Shown here: positions 8,938-16,566 of the stretch, piece by piece | Layout: every line of letters begins with the position of its first letter | How positions within the stretch are numbered: the first letter of the stretch is position 1 | DNA from: Shinella sp. SUS2 | Lineage (GTDB): Bacteria > Pseudomonadota > Alphaproteobacteria > Rhizobiales > Rhizobiaceae | Direction: 5' to 3' | DNA length: 64,000 nucleotides | Assembly (NCBI RefSeq): GCF_001262505.1 | Contig: NZ_KQ410727.1 | Location: 248,001-312,000, forward strand | Translations under genes and position numbers: made by a program | Notes under the pieces: model-generated | Told to the model about the DNA's origin: nothing | Database searches by the model: none | What the model saw: the letters and a program-made list of their open reading frames with translations, nothing else

Positions 8938-9423
8938 TCAGGCGAGCTGATGCAGCCGCGCGCCGTCGCTGATGCCGAGCGCCATGGACTGGTTGGAATA
9001 CTGGCTTTCGCCCGTCACTTCCCGGCCCACCCAGTTGGGCAGCTCTGGATCGTCGTGGATCGAGGCAAGCTCTACCTCGGCGATGACAAGCCCGCGATGG
9101 GCGCCCTCATAGACATCGACTTCCCAGACGTGGCCCTCGTGCGGCACCTTGTAGCGGACTTTCTGGATGACGTTGCCGATGGCATGGCGCAGCATGTCCT
9201 CAGCCTCGTCGCGGTCGATTTCGAACTCGTATTCATCGCGTACGAGCGCGGTGTGTCCGACCTTGAGGGTAATGCGTGACTGCCCGTTGCCGTAGATGCG
9301 GACCCGTAGAGACCGGTCGTCCTGGGCGACGATATAGGCCTGCCGTATGGCGATGCCTTCGTCTGCGAAGGTACGCCACCGCTGCCCCGATACCAGGAAC
9401 TTCCGCTCGATCTCTTTCGCCAT
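8938..9423 (-). CDS. CYTH domain protein (triphosphatase or class IV adenylate cyclase-like)
   Basis: A 161-residue single-domain protein. The CYTH signature EIERK (E4, E6, K8) sits at the N-terminus, and alternating charged strands such as LRVRIYG, RITLKVG and EYEFEID build the tunnel of basic and acidic residues that binds triphosphate and metal. Single-domain bacterial CYTH proteins are usually inorganic triphosphatases or thiamine-triphosphatase-like enzymes. Adenylate cyclase activity is also known in the superfamily, and the sequence does not decide between them. The start is the ATG at 9421-9423. The gene diverges from eda, with 153 bases between. Confidence 0.85.
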   Translation of the reverse strand: MAKEIERKFLVSGQRWRTFADEGIAIRQAYIVAQDDRSLRVRIYGNGQSRITLKVGHTALVRDEYEFEIDRDEAEDMLRHAIGNVIQKVRYKVPHEGHVWEVDVYEGAHRGLVIAEVELASIHDDPELPNWVGREVTGESQYSNQSMALGISDGARLHQLA

Positions 9424-9576
9424 AGGCTCGCTTTCGCAGTTGGAGATGGGCTTGGGCGAGGGGAACACTACACGATAAGTCTGTCATGACAAGAGAAGCC
9501 TTCATGCTTTAGGCTCGACACGACGTCGCAGACGCGCTATTCGGGTCAAAATTCAATCGTTTTAAAAGGTCGTGCC

Positions 9577-10215
9577 ATGAGCGAGAAGAACGCCAAGCTC
9601 CTTTCCGTCCTGAAGCTGCAGCCGGTGGTGCCGGTGCTGGTCATCGAGGACCTCTCGACTGCCGTTCCGCTGGCGCGCGCGCTGGTGGCGGGCGGCCTCA
9701 AGGCCATCGAAATCACGCTGCGCACGCCCGCCGCGCTGGAGGCGATCCGCGCGGTCGCCAACGAGGTTGAAGGTGCCGTTGCCGGTGCCGGCACGATCCT
9801 CAATGCTGCGCAGTTCGAGGCGGCGGTCGAGGCCGGCTCGCAGTTCATCGTCAGCCCCGGCACGACGCAGGAGCTGATCGACGCGGCCGCCGACAGCGAC
9901 ATCCCCCTGCTGCCGGGTGCCGCCACGGCCAGCGAGGTCATGGGTCTTCGCGAAGAGGGCTATCAGGTTCTGAAGTTCTTCCCGGCCGAGCAGGCGGGCG
10001 GAGCCGCTTACCTGAAATCGCTGTCCTCGCCGCTCGCCGGCACGCTGTTCTGCCCGACGGGTGGCATTTCGCTCGCGAATGCCCGCGACTACCTCTCGCT
10101 GCCGAATGTCGTCTGCGTCGGCGGCTCCTGGGTGGCACCGAAGGACCTCGTTGCCAAGGGTGACTGGGCGGGCATCACCAAGCTCGCCGCGGAAGCGGCG
10201 GCGCTGAAGGGCTGA
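9577..10215 (+). CDS. eda: 2-dehydro-3-deoxy-6-phosphogluconate (KDPG) aldolase
   Basis: A 212-residue class I aldolase of the Entner-Doudoroff pathway, cleaving KDPG to pyruvate and glyceraldehyde 3-phosphate. The catalytic base motif EITLRT (E45) and the Schiff-base lysine in LKFFPAE (K133) are both present, as are the phosphate-binding FCPTGG and VGGSW loops. Length equals the family norm. Rhizobia rely on this pathway for hexose breakdown, so it links the sugar-uptake genes nearby to central metabolism. A KHG or KDPGal aldolase of the same family cannot be excluded, but the motifs fit Eda well. A 10-bp hairpin follows the gene. Confidence 0.92.
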   Translation: MSEKNAKLLSVLKLQPVVPVLVIEDLSTAVPLARALVAGGLKAIEITLRTPAALEAIRAVANEVEGAVAGAGTILNAAQFEAAVEAGSQFIVSPGTTQELIDAAADSDIPLLPGAATASEVMGLREEGYQVLKFFPAEQAGGAAYLKSLSSPLAGTLFCPTGGISLANARDYLSLPNVVCVGGSWVAPKDLVAKGDWAGITKLAAEAAALKG

Positions 10216-10237
10216 GGCAGGTTCAGCGGTTTTGCAG

Positions 10238-10260
10238 ACGGGCGGCCCTTGGTCGCCCGT
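10238..10260 (+). terminator. Hairpin after eda
   Basis: Arms 10238-10247 and 10251-10260 pair over 10 bp (one G-U) around a 3-base loop, 23 bases after the eda stop. The T-rich tail is weak, so termination efficiency is uncertain. Confidence 0.5.
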
Positions 10261-10349
10261 TATGCATTTGTAATTCAGGGCGTGCATTCCTATCTTGCCT
10301 TGCTGTCGGCCCTTGCGAAGCAAGAGAACAAGTGAAACGGAGACCGCCC

Positions 10350-11042
10350 ATGTTTGACGCCAAGAAGTTGCTTGACCAGTTCCTCGGTTCGCAGGTGCCT
10401 GGTGCCGGCGGATCCGTGCGCGACCGCGCGGGCCAGGTGACGCAGCTCGCCAAGGACAATCCACTTGCCTCGATCGCCATCGCCGGCGTTCTTCTCGGTA
10501 CGGGCACCGGACGCCAGGTGGCCGGCTCCGCGCTGAAGATCGGTAGCCTTGCCGCCATCGCCGGCCTCGGCTACCAGGCCTACAAGAACTACAAGGCCGG
10601 CCAGAACCCGGTCGAGACGACGCAGGGCGGAACGCCAGAGCTCTTGCCGCCGCCGACCGATTCCGGCTTCCATCCTGAAGCCGTCAGCACGGATTTCGCC
10701 CTCATCCTCGTGCGCGCCATGATCGCCGCCTCGCGTGCCGATGGCCATATCGACGAGGCCGAGCGCGCCCGCATCATGGACAAGCTGAAGGTTTCCGGCC
10801 TCGGTGCGGATGCCACGCAGTTCCTCGAAGAGGAGCTGGCCAACCCGGTCGATCTCGACGCGATCATCGCTGCTGCGACGACCGAAGAGCAGCGCGTCGA
10901 ACTCTACACAGCCTCGCGCCTCGCCATCGAGCCGAAGTCGCGCGCCGAACGCGGCTATCTCGACCTGCTCGCCGGCCGCCTCGGCCTTGCCGATGCGCTG
11001 GTCGACCACATCGAGGCGACGGTTTCCGCCGCCACCGTCTGA
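10350..11042 (+). CDS. DUF533 / TerB-like protein
   Basis: A 230-residue protein of the DUF533 (YebE) family. Residues 1-25 (FDAKKLLDQFLG) are followed by a glycine/alanine-rich hydrophobic stretch (about 45-75) that may be membrane associated. The C-terminal half (about 105-230) is a helical TerB-like domain with LVRAMIAASRADGHIDEAERARI, where the acidic DGHID motif resembles the metal-binding site of tellurite-resistance TerB. ACGGAGA at about 10337 sets the ATG at 10350; a GTG at 10332 is in frame but overlaps that site. The function of the family is not established; members are often stress induced. The motif quoted is split here only for description. Confidence 0.8.
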   Translation: MFDAKKLLDQFLGSQVPGAGGSVRDRAGQVTQLAKDNPLASIAIAGVLLGTGTGRQVAGSALKIGSLAAIAGLGYQAYKNYKAGQNPVETTQGGTPELLPPPTDSGFHPEAVSTDFALILVRAMIAASRADGHIDEAERARIMDKLKVSGLGADATQFLEEELANPVDLDAIIAAATTEEQRVELYTASRLAIEPKSRAERGYLDLLAGRLGLADALVDHIEATVSAATV

Positions 11043-11049
11043 GGATTTG

Positions 11050-11074
11050 GGGGAGCGGCGGAACGCCGCTCCCC
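11050..11074 (+). terminator. Intrinsic terminator hairpin after the DUF533 gene
   Basis: Arms 11050-11060 (GGGGAGCGGCG) and 11064-11074 pair perfectly over 11 bp around GAA. A short GCTTTC tail follows. It lies 8 bases after the stop. Confidence 0.6.
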
Positions 11075-11140
11075 GCTTTCAACATTGCGCGCGCCCGCGC
11101 GCTGCTCTATCCCTTCGGCAAGGACCGAAGGAGGATTTTC

Positions 11141-11821
11141 ATGCGCGACCTCAAGGATTGGAAAGGCTGCCCGCCGCCGGCGCCCGTCACCCTCGAAGGC
11201 CGTACCGTGCGCCTTGAGCCCTACCAGCGGGAAAAACACCTAAAGGCCCTCTGGGAGGCCTTCGGTGGCATGCAGATCAACCCGCTGCTGCGCTATTTCA
11301 CGCAGGCCGATTTCGCCAGCATCGAGGATTTTGATTCCTGGTCGGAAGCGGTCATCACGTCCGGCTGGGTGCGCGAGGTGATCATCGACAAGGCGGCCGG
11401 CAAGGTTGTCGGGATGGCGCATTACATGCGGCCCGACCCGGCAAACGGCGTCGTTGAGATTGGCGGCATCGCCCATGGTGGCGGCATGTCCCGCTCGCCG
11501 CTCTCGACCGAGGCGCAATACCTGCTTGCCAAGCACGCTTTCGAGGGTCTCGGTTATCGCCGCTACGAATGGAAATGCCACAACGGCAACGAGGCCAGCA
11601 AGCGCACCGCCGCCCGCCTCGGCTTCACCTTCGAGGGCGTCTTCCGCCAGCATATGCTGTCCAAGGGCGAGAACCGCGATACCGCATGGTTCTCGATCAT
11701 CGACGGGGAGTGGCCACTCCTTGCCAAGGCTTTCGACGCCTGGCTCTCACCTGACAATTTCGGTGCCGACGGCCAGCAGAAACGTCGCCTGGAAGACATC
11801 CGCGCGGAGATTGCAGCATGA
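11141..11821 (+). CDS. GNAT acetyltransferase (RimJ/RimL-like)
   Basis: A 226-residue N-acetyltransferase. The start of the fold reads VTLEGRTVRLEPYQREKHLKAL, and the acetyl-CoA region includes EAQYLLAKHAFEGLGYRRYEWKC, followed by NEASKRTAARLGFTFEG, the usual RimJ/RimL C-terminal motif. The segment is typical of enzymes that acetylate protein N-termini or small amines; the substrate is unknown. GAAGGAGGA about 8 bases upstream supports the ATG at 11141. Its stop overlaps the ATG of the next small membrane protein gene (ATGA at 11818), so the two are probably translationally coupled. Confidence 0.85.
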   Translation: MRDLKDWKGCPPPAPVTLEGRTVRLEPYQREKHLKALWEAFGGMQINPLLRYFTQADFASIEDFDSWSEAVITSGWVREVIIDKAAGKVVGMAHYMRPDPANGVVEIGGIAHGGGMSRSPLSTEAQYLLAKHAFEGLGYRRYEWKCHNGNEASKRTAARLGFTFEGVFRQHMLSKGENRDTAWFSIIDGEWPLLAKAFDAWLSPDNFGADGQQKRRLEDIRAEIAA

Positions 11822-12036
11822 CCGAAGCACCGGAACGCAAGGGCAAGTCGCCGGCGCTGGCAGCGCTCTTCATTCTGCTCGGCACGGGCGCGGTGTTCTA
11901 TTTCCTGCCGCGGGTGATGATCGCGCTTGGCGATGTCTCGCCGTGGCTGGCGGGCGTCTTCGGCGCGCTGCTCGTGCTCGGCTTTTTCCTGCTCTTCTGG
12001 CTCCGGGCGCGCTATCAGCGCAGCCGCGGCGACTAG
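11818..12036 (+). CDS. Small two-helix membrane protein
   Basis: A 72-residue protein with two hydrophobic helices (about 12-33 and 39-60), a charged N-terminus (TEAPERKGKS) and an Arg-rich tail (RARYQRSRGD). Its ATG overlaps the stop of the acetyltransferase gene by 4 bases, arguing for co-translation. I do not recognise a family. The stop codon TAG is the first part of the CTAGAGCG end of a dispersed repeat, so the present C-terminus may have been set by insertion of that repeat. Confidence 0.7.
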   Translation: MTEAPERKGKSPALAALFILLGTGAVFYFLPRVMIALGDVSPWLAGVFGALLVLGFFLLFWLRARYQRSRGD

Positions 12037-12138
12037 AGCGTTTCCGTTTTTCTCTGAATCGCGAAAACACTCGATCTCTTTGTTTTAACGCTTTTCCGGA
12101 CGGAAAACCGCTTCGCACTTTCCTGCAAATGATCGAGG
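12033..12138. repeat. Rhizobiaceae intergenic repeat element
   Basis: The stretch begins CTAGAGCGTTTCC, passes through CTCTGAATCGCGAAAACACTC and TTTGTTTTAACGC, and contains CCGGACGGAAAACCGC before a degenerate CTGCAAATGATCGAG end. This pattern matches from memory a very common 100-120-bp mosaic palindromic repeat found between genes in Rhizobium and Agrobacterium. The left end supplies the stop codon of the small membrane protein, and the right end stops 9 bases from the nicO-type gene. It probably forms an mRNA hairpin between these convergent genes. Confidence 0.7.
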
Positions 12139-12147
12139 GCGCTGTTA

Positions 12148-13155
12148 TCAGCCCTGCAGTGCAGCGCCGAGCAGGAGCAATCCAAGGACCATGACCAGCG
12201 CTGCGCCACCGATCTCGATGGCGCTACCCACGCGGGCGGCGGCCGAACCGTTGCCGGCGAAACGAATGGCCGCGCCTTTGGCCGTGACGGCGAGCGTGGC
12301 GAGGGTGGAGACGGTGATCGCCGTGCCGATCGACATGGCGAAGACGGCGAGCAGGCCGCCGAGATAGAGGCCGTTCAGAAGCGAGAAGCTGAGCACGATC
12401 AGCGCACCCGAGCAGGGCCTGAGACCGACGGCGACGATGGCCGACCAGGCCTCGCGCAGTGCAAAGCGCTCACCCTTCAGGAGCGAGGGATCCGGTGCAT
12501 GGGCATGGCCGCAGGTCGAGCAGGTCTCCCCGGCATGGTGGTGATGATGCGCATGGTCGCGATGGTCGTGATCGTGTACCTCGACCGCCTGCGCGCCAAG
12601 CGCCGAGGCCCGTCGTTCCGCCGGTCGCAGCTTGCGGAAGAGCAGCCAGGCACCGAAAAGGGCGATGAGGGCGTAGCTGCCGATTTCGAGTGCGCGGGTG
12701 GCATCGGTCATTGAGACCGTGGTGCCGCGCAGGAAGAGATAAGCCGCGCCGACGAGCAGGATCGCGACGATGCCCTGCAGGATCGAGGAGAGGAAGGAGA
12801 GAGCAACGCCGCGCTTCAGCTCCACCTCGTTTGCCAGCATGTAGGAGGAGATGACGGCCTTGCCGTGGCCAGGGCCGGCGGCATGGAAGACGCCATAGGC
12901 GAAGGAGAGGCCGACCAGCGTGGACGCTGCCCAGGGATTTCCGCGCATCTCCTTCAACGCGCCGGTCATGGCGCGGTAGAAGCCCTGCTGCTGGGCGTTG
13001 ATCCAGCCGAACAGGCTGCCGAAGGTGCCGGTCGTGTTGAAACCCGGCTCCGCCGAGCCGATGCCGAGCGGCGACTGTGCGTGGGCAAGACCGGCAGCGG
13101 TCGCGATCGCGACTGTCAGCGTGAGAAGGGCAAGAGCCCGGCCGCGGGTCAGCAT
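12148..13155 (-). CDS. NicO/RcnA-type metal transporter (ZevB-like)
   Basis: A 335-residue polytopic membrane protein. A signal-like first helix ending in AHAQSP is followed by about six transmembrane helices. The NicO signature HAAGPGHGKAVISSY (H91, H98) is intact, and a cytoplasmic or periplasmic loop at about 194-219 is packed with histidines plus CSTC, typical of nickel, cobalt or zinc carriers. Its ATG overlaps the end of a DUF1007 gene by 7 bases. This DUF1007-NicO pair matches ZevA-ZevB, described as a zinc acquisition system in Haemophilus; nickel or cobalt transport is the alternative. The tail meets the repeat element at 12138. Confidence 0.85.
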   Translation of the reverse strand: MLTRGRALALLTLTVAIATAAGLAHAQSPLGIGSAEPGFNTTGTFGSLFGWINAQQQGFYRAMTGALKEMRGNPWAASTLVGLSFAYGVFHAAGPGHGKAVISSYMLANEVELKRGVALSFLSSILQGIVAILLVGAAYLFLRGTTVSMTDATRALEIGSYALIALFGAWLLFRKLRPAERRASALGAQAVEVHDHDHRDHAHHHHHAGETCSTCGHAHAPDPSLLKGERFALREAWSAIVAVGLRPCSGALIVLSFSLLNGLYLGGLLAVFAMSIGTAITVSTLATLAVTAKGAAIRFAGNGSAAARVGSAIEIGGAALVMVLGLLLLGAALQG

Positions 13156-13790
13156 GTCAGCTCCAGACGGGTGGCGAAGAGTTTCGACATGTCGGTGCCC
13201 GCGGGGTCGTTGAAGAAGGCTTCCGTCAGGCTGTCCTGGTTCTGGGCGAGTACCTCGTCCGCATCCGGCCGCACGACCGCCCGCTTGCAGGCAGTGAACT
13301 TGTCGCCGACGGCGATGAGGTCGTCGTCCGAGGCGAAGTCCATGGCAGCGTACATGGTGGGGTCATAGACGCCGAAGGTGAGCTTGCCCTTGAGGGGCAT
13401 GGCTTCGCCTGGCTTGACGGTGAAGAACATCAGGAGCTGCCCGTCCTTGTAATCGACGTTGATCGCGTCGGGCTTGGCGATCTTGATGGATTTCCCATCC
13501 TCGGTGATCGTCGTGTAGTAGCTGAACTCTTCCAGCGACTCGAGAACAGTCTGGCCGACTTCCGCCAGTTCGTCCGGATCGAGCGCGGCATTGCTGTTCT
13601 TGTCGAAATCCATCACGACGCTGGCCGAGAACATTTCGTCGAAACGCCAGACATTGCGCAGTTCGCTGACCGTGCCGTCTTCGCCGGCCACCACTTCAAG
13701 CCGCGCTTCCGCGAAGATATGCGGATGGGCAAAGGCCGCAGCCGGGGCAAGGAAGGCTGCTCCGGCAACGAGGAGGGGGAGGAATCGCAT
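13149..13790 (-). CDS. DUF1007 periplasmic protein (ZevA-like)
   Basis: A 213-residue exported protein. A clear signal peptide (MRFLPLLVAGAAFLAPAAA, cleavage near FAHPH) leads into the DUF1007 core, whose mature N-terminus HPHIFAEARLEV carries two histidines suited to metal binding. An EF-hand-like DFDKNSNAALD stretch lies near residue 65-75. GAGAGG sits about 10 bases before the ATG at 13788-13790. It is co-transcribed with the downstream NicO-type transporter and likely delivers a metal ion to it, as proposed for ZevA with ZevB. The LysR gene lies upstream in the same direction, about 86 bases away. Confidence 0.85.
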   Translation of the reverse strand: MRFLPLLVAGAAFLAPAAAFAHPHIFAEARLEVVAGEDGTVSELRNVWRFDEMFSASVVMDFDKNSNAALDPDELAEVGQTVLESLEEFSYYTTITEDGKSIKIAKPDAINVDYKDGQLLMFFTVKPGEAMPLKGKLTFGVYDPTMYAAMDFASDDDLIAVGDKFTACKRAVVRPDADEVLAQNQDSLTEAFFNDPAGTDMSKLFATRLELTC

Positions 13791-13876
13791 GGGGTATATC
13801 CTCTCGCGGCAGCGTTCAGAATCGACCGGCTGAATGTAACGCAAATGGGTCGGAATTGGGACCTCGCCGCGGCACC

Positions 13877-14782
13877 TTATGCTTCGATGCCGGGATTGCG
13901 GCGGAACCAGCCGTGCAGGAAGTCGACGAAGGTGCGCACCTTCGCGGGCAGGTAGCGGCGGTGCGGATAGATCGCGTAGATGCCGCGGTCTGTCGGTAGG
14001 TAATCCTCCAGGATCGAAACGATCTTGCCGCTGTCGAGGCAATGGCGGGCGATGAAGGCCGGCACCTGTGCGACGCCGAGGCCACTCGCCGCCGCGCGCA
14101 CGGCTGCCGTCGGGCTGTTCACCTCGATATGGCCGCCGACAGGCACGGAAAAGCCCGCGCCCTTCTCGTCGATGAAGCGCCAGTTGCTGTGCGACTTGCC
14201 GTTGGTGTCGATGATGCAGGGCAGGCGGGCAAGGTCGCTTGGGTGGTTGATCGGGCCGACCCGCTCCAGGAACTCCGCGCTGACGCAGATCTTCAGGTAG
14301 AAATCGCCGAGTTTGCGCGCGATGAGGGCCGAGTCTTCCAGGCGCGTAATGCGGACGGCCACGTCGAAACCTTCTTCAACGAGGTCGACGAAGCGGTCGT
14401 CCGAGACGATTTCCAGCGAGAGTTCCGGGTGCTCCTTGCCGAAATCGATGATTGACTGGCCGATGTCGGCGTCGACGAAGGTACGTGGCGCGGAAACCTT
14501 CAGCTTGCCGCGCAGGTCGGTGTTCTTCTCGCGCACGAGATCGGCAAGATTGTCGATCTCCTTCAGGATATCGGAGGCGGTGCGGTAGTAGGTGTGGCCG
14601 GCCTCGGTCATAGAGAACTGGCGCGTGGTGCGGTTGAGGAGCAGCGTGCCCAATTCGTCCTCCAGCTCGCGCACATATTTCGACAGCAGCGCCTTGGACC
14701 GGCCGGTCTTGCGGGAGGCGGCGGAAAAGCCCTCGGCGTCCACGACGTCTATGAAGGCCCGGATTCGGGTCAGAGTATCCAT
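13877..14782 (-). CDS. LysR family transcriptional regulator
   Basis: A 301-residue regulator of standard length. The N-terminal winged helix-turn-helix is MDTLTRIRAFIDVVDAEGF followed by SAASRKTGRSKALLSKYVRELEDELGTLLLNRTTRQ. The C-terminal effector domain has the two-lobed periplasmic-binding-like fold starting near LRGKLKVSAP. It resembles the CrgA/YafC subgroup (transcriptional regulators of oxidoreductases or aldehyde metabolism). It is divergent from the ornithine decarboxylase leader and upstream of the DUF1007-NicO pair in the same direction. Whether it controls either is not visible. An ATTCTG/CAGAAT inverted repeat (14831-14836, 14868-14873) lies upstream of its start. Confidence 0.87.
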   Translation of the reverse strand: MDTLTRIRAFIDVVDAEGFSAASRKTGRSKALLSKYVRELEDELGTLLLNRTTRQFSMTEAGHTYYRTASDILKEIDNLADLVREKNTDLRGKLKVSAPRTFVDADIGQSIIDFGKEHPELSLEIVSDDRFVDLVEEGFDVAVRITRLEDSALIARKLGDFYLKICVSAEFLERVGPINHPSDLARLPCIIDTNGKSHSNWRFIDEKGAGFSVPVGGHIEVNSPTAAVRAAASGLGVAQVPAFIARHCLDSGKIVSILEDYLPTDRGIYAIYPHRRYLPAKVRTFVDFLHGWFRRNPGIEA

Positions 14783-14902
14783 GTGTCCCCATGCGGCTGC
14801 GGCCGAAACGGTGGCCGGGGCGTAATCACCATTCTGTGAAAACCAGTTCGGCGAATGTCGTGGCTGTCAGAATATTTTCAATAGCGTTCCGCAAAAAACC
14901 TC

Positions 14903-14931
14903 TTGATTACGACAGCGATTCTTCTTATCTC
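14903..14931 (+). promoter_or_regulatory. Candidate sigma-70 promoter of the ornithine decarboxylase leader
   Basis: TTGATT (14903-14908), a 17-base spacer and TATCTC (14926-14931) form a plausible housekeeping promoter. A start about 7 bases later would give a 5' untranslated leader of roughly 400 bases. Confidence 0.4.
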
Positions 14932-14937
14932 CCGCCT

Positions 14938-15341
14938 TGCCCAAAGTCGCACGTGCCTGTGGGTGTCCGCCGACCCTCGATTTGGTGAGGAACTCGGTAA
15001 GGTACCTGGAACTAACCCCTCCAGTCGTTTCTCCGGCCAACCGGAAGAGCGAGGACATCTTGAAGCAACGACGGTGCGGGCCTTTCTGGTGTCTGCCGGC
15101 TTTCCAACAGCCGGGGTTACTGAAGAGGCACACCTTCATTGCCGGACGTGCGGTCGGGTTCTCCCGCCAATCCATGGCAGACAAAGCCGAATTAAAGCCT
15201 AGGCGGGCTTTGGTTCACCGTTCGCGCATGATGCGCATGCTTGGTTCCGGGGTCTCCACCGGCTGGTTCCAGAGCGTGCTCGCATCTGCCCTTTGTCCTC
15301 TGGGGTTTTCCCGGAGCAACCTGGATATGGGGAATACCGAA
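14938..15341 (+). ncRNA. Structured leader of the ornithine decarboxylase mRNA (speF-type cis element)
   Basis: Between the LysR gene and odc there are 559 bases with no convincing gene. The last 400 are rich in stable hairpins: TCCGG/CCGGA at 15032-15045, CCGGCT/AGCCGG at 15096-15114, CAAAGCC/GGCTTTG at 15182-15212 and GCGCAT/ATGCGC just beyond. Alphaproteobacterial ornithine decarboxylase genes are known to carry a large conserved speF leader motif in this position. I assign the region to it by context and structure, not by a covariance search. The leader also has no stop codon in the odc frame from 14937 onward. Confidence 0.65.
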
Positions 15342-16475
15342 ATGGCCTCTGCACGTATTATCGACTTCCTGAACACCCGACGTCCCGACGGCCCGTGCCT
15401 CGTGGTCGACCTCGATGTCGTGCGTGACAATTTCAAGGCGTTCCGCCACGCGCTGCCCGACAGCTCGATCTACTACGCTGTCAAGGCCAACCCGGCCCCG
15501 GAAGTCCTGCGCCTGCTCGCCTCCATGGGCTCCAACTTCGATTGCGCGTCCGTCGCCGAAATCGAAATGGCGCTCGACGCCGGTGCCACCCCGAGCCGCA
15601 TCTCCTTCGGCAACACGATCAAGAAGGAACGCGACGTCGCCAAGGCGCATGCGCTCGGCGTTTCGCTCTTTGCCGTCGACAGCCATGAGGAAGTCGAGAA
15701 GATTTCCCGTGCCGCTCCCGGTGCACGCGTGTTCTGCCGTGTCCTGACGGATGGTGAAGGTGCGGAATGGCCGCTGTCGCGCAAGTTTGGCTGCGTACCG
15801 CAGATGGCCGTCGACGTGCTCGTCTATGCCCACCAGAACGGTCTCGTCTCCTATGGCGTATCGTTCCATGTCGGCTCGCAGATGACGAAGGTCGATGCCT
15901 GGGATTCGGCGCTTGCCGATGCCAAGCGCGTCTTCGTGCAGCTTGCCAAGCAGGGCATCGAGCTCAAGATGGTCAACATGGGCGGTGGCTTCCCGACGAA
16001 GTACCTGCGTGACGTCCCGTCTGCCGAAGCTTATGGCAAGGCGATCTTCGGTGCGCTGAAGAAGCACTTCGGCAACCAGATCCCGGAAACCATCATCGAG
16101 CCGGGCCGCGGCATGGTCGGCAATGCGGGTGTCATCAAGGCGGAAGTCGTTCTCGTCTCGAAGAAGTCCGACAACGACAATCACCGCTGGGTCTTCCTCG
16201 ACATCGGCAAGTTCGGCGGCCTCGCCGAAACGATGGACGAGGCGATCCGCTACCCGATCCGCACCGCGCGCGATACGGACGAGATGGAGCCCTGCGTTCT
16301 CGCCGGCCCGACCTGCGATTCGGCCGACGTGATGTACGAGAAGAACATGTATCCGCTGCCGGTCTCGCTTTCGATCGGCGACGAGGTTCTGATCGAAGGC
16401 ACCGGCGCCTACACGACGACCTACTCGGCCGTCGCCTTCAACGGCTTCGAGCCGCTCAAGGCCTACGTGATCTGA
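15342..16475 (+). CDS. odc: Ornithine decarboxylase, PLP fold III (alanine racemase-like) type
   Basis: A 377-residue enzyme making putrescine from ornithine. The PLP lysine is in YYAVKANPAPE (K48). HVGSQ, the glycine-rich phosphate loop NMGGGFP, EPGRG, and GPTCDSADV with the active-site cysteine all match eukaryote-type ODC. Some rhizobial relatives also accept lysine. The ATG at 15342 (MASARIIDFLNTRRP) fits the family start. The same frame stays open 135 codons further upstream through the leader, but those residues look like non-coding sequence. A terminator follows at 16482-16507. Confidence 0.92.
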   Translation: MASARIIDFLNTRRPDGPCLVVDLDVVRDNFKAFRHALPDSSIYYAVKANPAPEVLRLLASMGSNFDCASVAEIEMALDAGATPSRISFGNTIKKERDVAKAHALGVSLFAVDSHEEVEKISRAAPGARVFCRVLTDGEGAEWPLSRKFGCVPQMAVDVLVYAHQNGLVSYGVSFHVGSQMTKVDAWDSALADAKRVFVQLAKQGIELKMVNMGGGFPTKYLRDVPSAEAYGKAIFGALKKHFGNQIPETIIEPGRGMVGNAGVIKAEVVLVSKKSDNDNHRWVFLDIGKFGGLAETMDEAIRYPIRTARDTDEMEPCVLAGPTCDSADVMYEKNMYPLPVSLSIGDEVLIEGTGAYTTTYSAVAFNGFEPLKAYVI

Positions 16476-16481
16476 CCACCC

Positions 16482-16507
16482 GGCGCTCCCGTCCCTGCGG
16501 GAGCGCC
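16482..16507 (+). terminator. Intrinsic terminator of odc
   Basis: Arms 16482-16491 (GGCGCTCCCG) and 16498-16507 (CGGGAGCGCC) pair perfectly over 10 bp with a 6-base loop, 7 bases after the odc stop. Confidence 0.65.
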
Positions 16508-16566
16508 ACCCTCACAATTTGTTCTGGATACCGTTTGAATCGGTTTTGAGTGCGGGAGGCCCAGAG

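Noticed and set aside
9482..9491. TGTCATGACA palindrome between the CYTH and eda genes.
   Set aside because: A 10-bp palindrome of this kind is expected by chance several times in 64 kb.
12530..12580. Low-complexity GATGGTCATG-like stretch.
   Set aside because: It encodes the His-rich loop of the NicO-type transporter.
14937..15341. N-terminal extension of ornithine decarboxylase through the leader.
   Set aside because: No ribosome binding site before the upstream ATG, peptide unlike any decarboxylase, and the start at 15342 matches the family. The open frame is kept only as a finding.
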